From assembly GCF_001620065.1 (NCBI RefSeq), contig NZ_LQGV01000003.1, positions 1,240,001-1,304,000 on the forward strand: a stretch of DNA of 64,000 bases. Reading direction: 5' to 3'. The position numbers and the translations under genes were made by a program. Shown piece after piece: positions 59,263-64,000 of this stretch. The DNA comes from Microbacterium sp. TNHR37B. GTDB lineage: Bacteria; Actinomycetota; Actinomycetes; Actinomycetales; Microbacteriaceae. The notes under the pieces were generated by a model that was given only the letters and a program-made list of their open reading frames with translations, was not told the DNA's origin and made no database searches. Every line of letters starts with the position of its first letter. Within the stretch, counting starts at the first letter, position 1.

Positions 59263-62200
59263 GTGAAAGGTCCCCCCGTGGCACGTTCGATGATGCGAGT
59301 CCCCGCTCGACACCTCCGCGATGATGGTCGCCGGCGCGGCGGGCGACGAGACGGAGGGCGGCGTGGTGCCGTGCTCGTCACCGTGGGCGCCTTGGTGGCC
59401 TCATTGCTCTCCGTCGGCACCGCTGCGTCGGCCCAGGCAGCGAGCGTGTTCGAACTCGAGGGCCAGTGGGCCCAGGACACCCCGCTCCCACCCGACACGG
59501 TCCGCACGGACGACGTCGTAAACGCTCGGTGGTGGCTCAACGTCAACGACGATCAGCCGGCTCCGGGCAACGAGCCCACCGACGACCCGATCCTCGCCAC
59601 CGTCACGGCCACGGGTGCGATCTTCGAGGATGTCCCCGCGGTGTGTGCTCCGGCCACCTCCACGATCAGCGCCGACGGAACCGTGCTGGTCTGTGACCTC
59701 GGCACCCGCTTCGACGGATCGGCCATCACCTTCACGAGCGGTATGCGCGTGACGGCTCTCTCGGGCGAGCAGGTGAGTGTCACGGCCGAGATCCCCGGCG
59801 CTCCGGCCGTCGCCCTTCCGCCGCTCGAGGTCGCCAACCCGTTCATGATGGACATCGCCTTCGGAGCGAACTCGAACCAGCGCAACATTGGAACCACGAC
59901 GCGCGATCTCCGGTTCAACTGGACGATCTTCCACGGCACGGACGGCCCGGCCGGTCCCGCGAGCGTCACCTACGACCTGACGGTGACGAACACGCATGGC
60001 GCTCCGACGGTGCAGTTGTCGAACGCCTGTGGCCCGTTCGACACGTCGTCGGCCTCGGGGCACCCCTGGTCCGGAGGCACGCATTCGGCTGACCAGATGG
60101 CTCCTGCCGCCACCTGTACGCTCACGCGTCTGACCAACACCACGTATCGACTCGTGATCAGCGGACTCGACTACAGCAAGACCCAGGTGCCGACTCGTGA
60201 CTCAGTCGGCAACGCCCTCCCCACGGATCGACAGGCGATTGCATCCGGTGCCTTCTGGATCCGAGTCTCCAGCGAAGAGACGCAGGGGAGCGTCACCGTT
60301 GCGGCGGCACCCGTGACCTACACCGCTGTTGACGGCACGACGAGCGCTGATGACGCGTCCAACAACTCGTCGACCAACCCCTGGTCGATTGGTGTGAACT
60401 ATGGCGGATGGGGCGACACATCGTCGTGGTCGGACACGCTGAGGGTGGCGACCGGCACCGAGGTGCGTTCCCGCTCGTCGCTCTCGATTGCGAATGTCGC
60501 GACACCGGGGCCGATCGCGGGTAACTGCAACATTCTGGATACCCGGTATGTGACCTTCACCAGTGCGAGCTTCTATGACTCGAACAACAACAACGCTCCT
60601 CTACCGGGGACGATCGAGTACTACACCGGCACAGCGGCGTTGCTCAACCCGCTCAGTGCGAGCTACGACCCCAATGCCTGGCAAGGCTGTGACGGGACGA
60701 CCGGGTGGTCGGCGACTGTTCCTGCGGACCTTTCCACCGTCCGCGCGGTGCGGGTGCTCTACAACCCGAGCACCGACGTTCCCGCCACGTCGCGCGTGTT
60801 CCTCGACACATACCAGCGCATCAAGGATGACGTCGCGGTCGGTCAGGACGTCTGGATGTGGTCGGCCTACACCGGGCCGAGCTCGGCCAACCCTCCCTGG
60901 TACTACCCGAACCGCAGCATGTCTGTCTCTGATATCCCCGACGTGGGAACGCGGACCCCGGAAACGCGCTATCCGTTCACGGGTCACCACCGCGACATCC
61001 TGCGGATCATCGGCGTCGAGCCGAACGTCGCCAAGGCGGTCTCCCCCGCGGTGATCACCCCCGGTGAGACGACGGCGACCTACACGCTCACCTACTCCGC
61101 CGATGGCACCGGTCAGGTTGCGCCGGAGGTCGATGGGTACGTGCTGAGCGACGTGCTTCCAGAGGGCGTGACTTACGTTGCGGGCAGCGCTTCGCCCGAG
61201 CCGGTCGTGACCACCGCGGGGGGTCAGCAGACGCTCACGTGGACGTTGAATGACGTCCCCACGAACACCGAGCAGACCCTGTCGTACGACACGACGTTCG
61301 CGCCGACGATCGCCGGTGGAGAGACGCTGACCAACACCGTCACCGCCACCTACGGCGAGGTCTCCGACACCGCGCGCGCCACGGTCACCTCGAACGACGC
61401 TGGCATCACGCGCATCGTGAAGACCGCCGACCAGAGCTACATCCCCAACGTCGCCGGCGACGGCGTCGGTGAGGGATCGTGGACGGTCAGCGTGATCTCC
61501 CGCGACCCGCTTCCGCAGGCCTTCACCGACACGATCGACATCCTCCCCTACGTGGGTGACGGCCGGGGCACCGACTTCGCCGGCTCGTATCAGCTGTCGG
61601 GTCCGATCGTCGCGCCGGGGGCGACCGTGTACTACACGACGACGCCGCCCGCGCTCCTCTCCGACGACCCGGCGCACGTGAGCAACGGCTCGGCGGGGAA
61701 CCCCGGCGGCAACACGGTGGGGTGGTCGACGACCTTCCAGCCCGGCGCCACCGCCGTCCGGGTGATCACCGGAACCCTCGCCCCGCAGGCGACCTACGCG
61801 TTCACCGTGCCGATCGTCACCGACGGCGTCGCGGGCGGCGACGTTCTGGTCAACCGCGCGCAGGGTCGCGCCGAGAACACGCGTCTCGTCATGCGCACCT
61901 CGGACGAGACGACGATCGCCAACTACTACTCCGCCGACCTCAAGAAGTACGTCCGCGATGAGGACGGCGAGTGGATCGATGCCAACGATGCTGCGACCTA
62001 TCCGACCTTCCACATCGGCGACACCGTCGAGTTCCTCATCCGGGTGACCAACACCGGTCAGGGAACGCTGACGGACCTCGAGATCTCGGACGACGAGTAC
62101 CCCGAGCTCGGATCCTTCACGATCGCCGAGCTCGCACCGGGGGACTCGGAGGATCACACCTTCTCGTTCGTGATCGAGAACCCGATCGCCGACACCGTCG

Positions 62201-64000
62201 TGAACACGGCCTGCGCGGAGGCCGCGATCCCGGCCGACTCGCAGATCGCGCCGACCATCCCCTGCGACCCGGCCGGATTCCGCGTCGTCGGCGACCCGAC
62301 CCACGAGAAGGAGCTCGTCAGCGCAACGCCGATCGGCAACGGCCAGTGGCAGCTGGACTACCGGCTCACCGTGTCGAACCAGGACACTCCGTCGACGACG
62401 TACTCGCTCGTCGATGAGCTCCGATTCACCGACCAGGTCGACGTCGTCTCGGCAGAGGTCACCTCGGCCCCCGACGGCGTGGAACTGTTCGACCCCGCCT
62501 GGGACGGACAGGACAACGTCAGGATCGCGACCAACGTCTACCTCGCCGGCAACGACGACGAGGGCTATGAGCCGCACGTCTATGAGCTCCGCGTGATCGC
62601 CGATGCGCCGCTGCAGTTGGACGGCGTGGGCGGCGACGACGACCCCACGGCGTGTGGTGCCGACGGCAGCTCCGAGGCGCGAGCGTTCACCAACACCTCG
62701 ACACTCACCAAGGTCGACGGAACGACCGAGGACGACGCCGCATGCGCCGCTCTCCCCTCCATCGACATCGTCAAGGCGGTCGCAGGGGGCCCGACGCCCG
62801 AGGGCGATGGCACCTGGAGCATCGACTACCTCCTCACCGTGACCAACAGCGGGGCCGGTGCCGGTGAGTACGACCTCGTCGACGGCATGACGCCGACGGG
62901 TTCGCTCGAGGTGATCGAGCGTGAGCTCACCGACGCGCCCGACGGCGTCACGACCAATGACGACTGGACCGGACTCGGCACCGCCGGATCACCGGAGAAC
63001 GTCATCGCGGAAGGCGTCGAGCTCGGTGCGGGCGCGACCCACACCTACCGGATCCGCGTGCTGATCGGGATCGGGGCGAGCGAGGGAGTCCCCGTCGTGA
63101 GCGCCTGCGGCAGCGAGACGCCGGAGGGCTCGTCGGGTCTGTCGAACACCGCGCAGGTGGGTCACAACGGGCTGACCGACGACGACGAGGCCTGCGTCAG
63201 CGTGGCGGCGTTCACGATCGACAAGTCCATCGCCTCCGGACCGACGCCGAACGGCGACGGCACGTGGACGATCGCGTACGACCTCGTCGTGGAGAACGTG
63301 GGCGGAGACGTCGGTGAGTACGACCTCGACGACAGGCTCCGTTACGGCGAGGGCATCGATGTGCGGGAATCGCGCATCGTCTCGTCGCCGGAGGGCGTGA
63401 CTCCGGCCACCACGTGGACGGGTCTGGGTGAGCCGGGCGCCGAAGCGAACCGCATCGCGTCGTCCGTGACGCTCGCCGCGGGAGGCACCCACACCTACCG
63501 TGTGGAGGTCACCGTCGAGCTCGATGGGGCGGCGGTGTCCACGGAGTCGCTGGCGTGCGCTCCCGCCGGCAGCGGAGCGGACGGGGGCCTCGCCAACTCG
63601 GCCTCGGTCAGCTACAACGGCATCGTCGCCGAGGACGAGGACTGCGCGGGCCTGCCGTGGCTGCTCCTGGACAAGGAGGTCGCCGAGGGGCCGATCGCCA
63701 ACGGCGACGGCACCTGGACGCTGGCCTACGACCTCACCGTCACCAACGCCGGTTCCGCCTCGGGCGACTACGACCTCGACGACCGCCTGCGCTACGGCGA
63801 GGGGATTGACATCGTCTCCGCCGCCGTCGTCTCGGCACCTGACGGGGTCGACACGCTCGCGTCGTGGACCGGCACCGGCACGGCCGGCGCGGAGCAGAAC
63901 GACATCGTCCGCGATCAGGCGCTCGCCGCCGGGGAGGCGCACGTCTACCGCGTGGAAGTCGTCGTGACCTTCGACGACGCCGTGCTCGAGGGGAGCGCTC
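59263..64000 (+). CDS. Giant secreted surface protein with DUF11-type repeats (3' end beyond window)
   Basis: The frame is open from GTG 59263 to the window end, at least 1579 residues. GTG 59263 has AGAGG five bases upstream; GTG 59278 is an alternative. A long basic signal peptide with a hydrophobic core (AVLVTVGALVASLLSVGTAASA) leads to AQAASVFELEGQW. Residues to about 585 are a Thr/Asn/Ser-rich head. DUF11 domains follow (AKAVSPAVITPGETTATYTL), then at least four similar units of about 150 residues, each opening with a K-x-V-x-x-GP-x-NGDGTW-like segment (near 62305, 62768, 63217, 63673). Likely a cell-wall adhesin or stalk. Confidence 0.9.
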   Translation, partial: MKGPPVARSMMRVPARHLRDDGRRRGGRRDGGRRGAVLVTVGALVASLLSVGTAASAQAASVFELEGQWAQDTPLPPDTVRTDDVVNARWWLNVNDDQPAPGNEPTDDPILATVTATGAIFEDVPAVCAPATSTISADGTVLVCDLGTRFDGSAITFTSGMRVTALSGEQVSVTAEIPGAPAVALPPLEVANPFMMDIAFGANSNQRNIGTTTRDLRFNWTIFHGTDGPAGPASVTYDLTVTNTHGAPTVQLSNACGPFDTSSASGHPWSGGTHSADQMAPAATCTLTRLTNTTYRLVISGLDYSKTQVPTRDSVGNALPTDRQAIASGAFWIRVSSEETQGSVTVAAAPVTYTAVDGTTSADDASNNSSTNPWSIGVNYGGWGDTSSWSDTLRVATGTEVRSRSSLSIANVATPGPIAGNCNILDTRYVTFTSASFYDSNNNNAPLPGTIEYYTGTAALLNPLSASYDPNAWQGCDGTTGWSATVPADLSTVRAVRVLYNPSTDVPATSRVFLDTYQRIKDDVAVGQDVWMWSAYTGPSSANPPWYYPNRSMSVSDIPDVGTRTPETRYPFTGHHRDILRIIGVEPNVAKAVSPAVITPGETTATYTLTYSADGTGQVAPEVDGYVLSDVLPEGVTYVAGSASPEPVVTTAGGQQTLTWTLNDVPTNTEQTLSYDTTFAPTIAGGETLTNTVTATYGEVSDTARATVTSNDAGITRIVKTADQSYIPNVAGDGVGEGSWTVSVISRDPLPQAFTDTIDILPYVGDGRGTDFAGSYQLSGPIVAPGATVYYTTTPPALLSDDPAHVSNGSAGNPGGNTVGWSTTFQPGATAVRVITGTLAPQATYAFTVPIVTDGVAGGDVLVNRAQGRAENTRLVMRTSDETTIANYYSADLKKYVRDEDGEWIDANDAATYPTFHIGDTVEFLIRVTNTGQGTLTDLEISDDEYPELGSFTIAELAPGDSEDHTFSFVIENPIADTVVNTACAEAAIPADSQIAPTIPCDPAGFRVVGDPTHEKELVSATPIGNGQWQLDYRLTVSNQDTPSTTYSLVDELRFTDQVDVVSAEVTSAPDGVELFDPAWDGQDNVRIATNVYLAGNDDEGYEPHVYELRVIADAPLQLDGVGGDDDPTACGADGSSEARAFTNTSTLTKVDGTTEDDAACAALPSIDIVKAVAGGPTPEGDGTWSIDYLLTVTNSGAGAGEYDLVDGMTPTGSLEVIERELTDAPDGVTTNDDWTGLGTAGSPENVIAEGVELGAGATHTYRIRVLIGIGASEGVPVVSACGSETPEGSSGLSNTAQVGHNGLTDDDEACVSVAAFTIDKSIASGPTPNGDGTWTIAYDLVVENVGGDVGEYDLDDRLRYGEGIDVRESRIVSSPEGVTPATTWTGLGEPGAEANRIASSVTLAAGGTHTYRVEVTVELDGAAVSTESLACAPAGSGADGGLANSASVSYNGIVAEDEDCAGLPWLLLDKEVAEGPIANGDGTWTLAYDLTVTNAGSASGDYDLDDRLRYGEGIDIVSAAVVSAPDGVDTLASWTGTGTAGAEQNDIVRDQALAAGEAHVYRVEVVVTFDDAVLEGSA

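Noticed and set aside
1..64000. CRISPR arrays, tRNA/rRNA genes, prophage or IS elements
   Set aside because: No spaced direct repeats, no RNA-gene landmarks, and no transposase or integrase motifs were seen. The palindromes have no coding partner here.

Overview
High-GC actinobacterial chromosome, most like a Microbacterium or close relative (Microbacteriaceae). The reasons are strong G/C-ending codon use, frequent GTG/TTG starts, ATGA-type gene overlaps, leaderless promoters (TAGACT-like -10 boxes 6-7 bases before a start), a DtxR-type iron box, a Zur box, and zinc-free L28/L33/S14 ribosomal proteins. No rRNA, tRNA, CRISPR array, integrase or transposase was seen.

Layout. 1-4.8 kb: end of a GntR/FCD regulator, an MFS exporter, a repeat-rich spacer and a phosphoketolase. 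4.85-11.4 kb: a compact zinc island (Zur box, znuA, znuC, znuB, zur, a permease/His-rich partner pair, a membrane-anchored beta-rich protein). 11.4-20.8 kb: housekeeping genes (3-methyladenine glycosylase, epimerase, rpmB-rpmG-rpsN behind a structured leader, HU, CopD/CtaG fusion, PIF1-like helicase, iron-controlled heme oxygenase with a DUF2470 partner). 20.9-25.1 kb: a lipoprotein with a beta-lactamase fold but no catalytic residues, a DMT permease, a SnoaL-like protein next to an ECF sigma factor, and an AraC regulator.

25.5-48.8 kb is a large catabolic region. A LacI-type regulator (31.5 kb) probably controls three operons and itself through a shared element, TGCGCAATCGAT or close variants. 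(i) A sugar ABC importer without its own ATPase, with a Gfo/Idh/MocA oxidoreductase and a PmoA-family protein. (ii) Five tightly coupled genes: DHDPS-type lyase, epimerase, CoA-transferase, enoyl-CoA hydratase and FAD oxidoreductase. (iii) A six-hairpin-type glycosidase, a GH38 alpha-mannosidase and an enolase-superfamily dehydratase. Together they look like uptake and cleavage of a mannosyl conjugate or similar glycoside, with both sugar and acyl-CoA chemistry; the substrate is unknown. Between (ii) and (iii) lies a less conserved segment (38.3-41.6 kb) with a LysE exporter, a partial tandem duplication and a secreted/membrane protein pair.

48.9-56.5 kb: an Nramp-fold transporter that has lost its metal-binding residues, paired with a second DHDPS-family enzyme and a divergent LacI regulator around a triple 12-bp repeat; then a beta-glucoside/chitobiose-type PTS operon (EIIBCA, LicT antiterminator, ChbG deacetylase) with a clear antiterminator/terminator leader. 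56.6-64 kb: a large LuxR-type ATPase regulator followed by a giant secreted DUF11-repeat surface protein that runs off the window.

Several families of intergenic palindromes recur, including one with copies at 23.0 and 56.4 kb.
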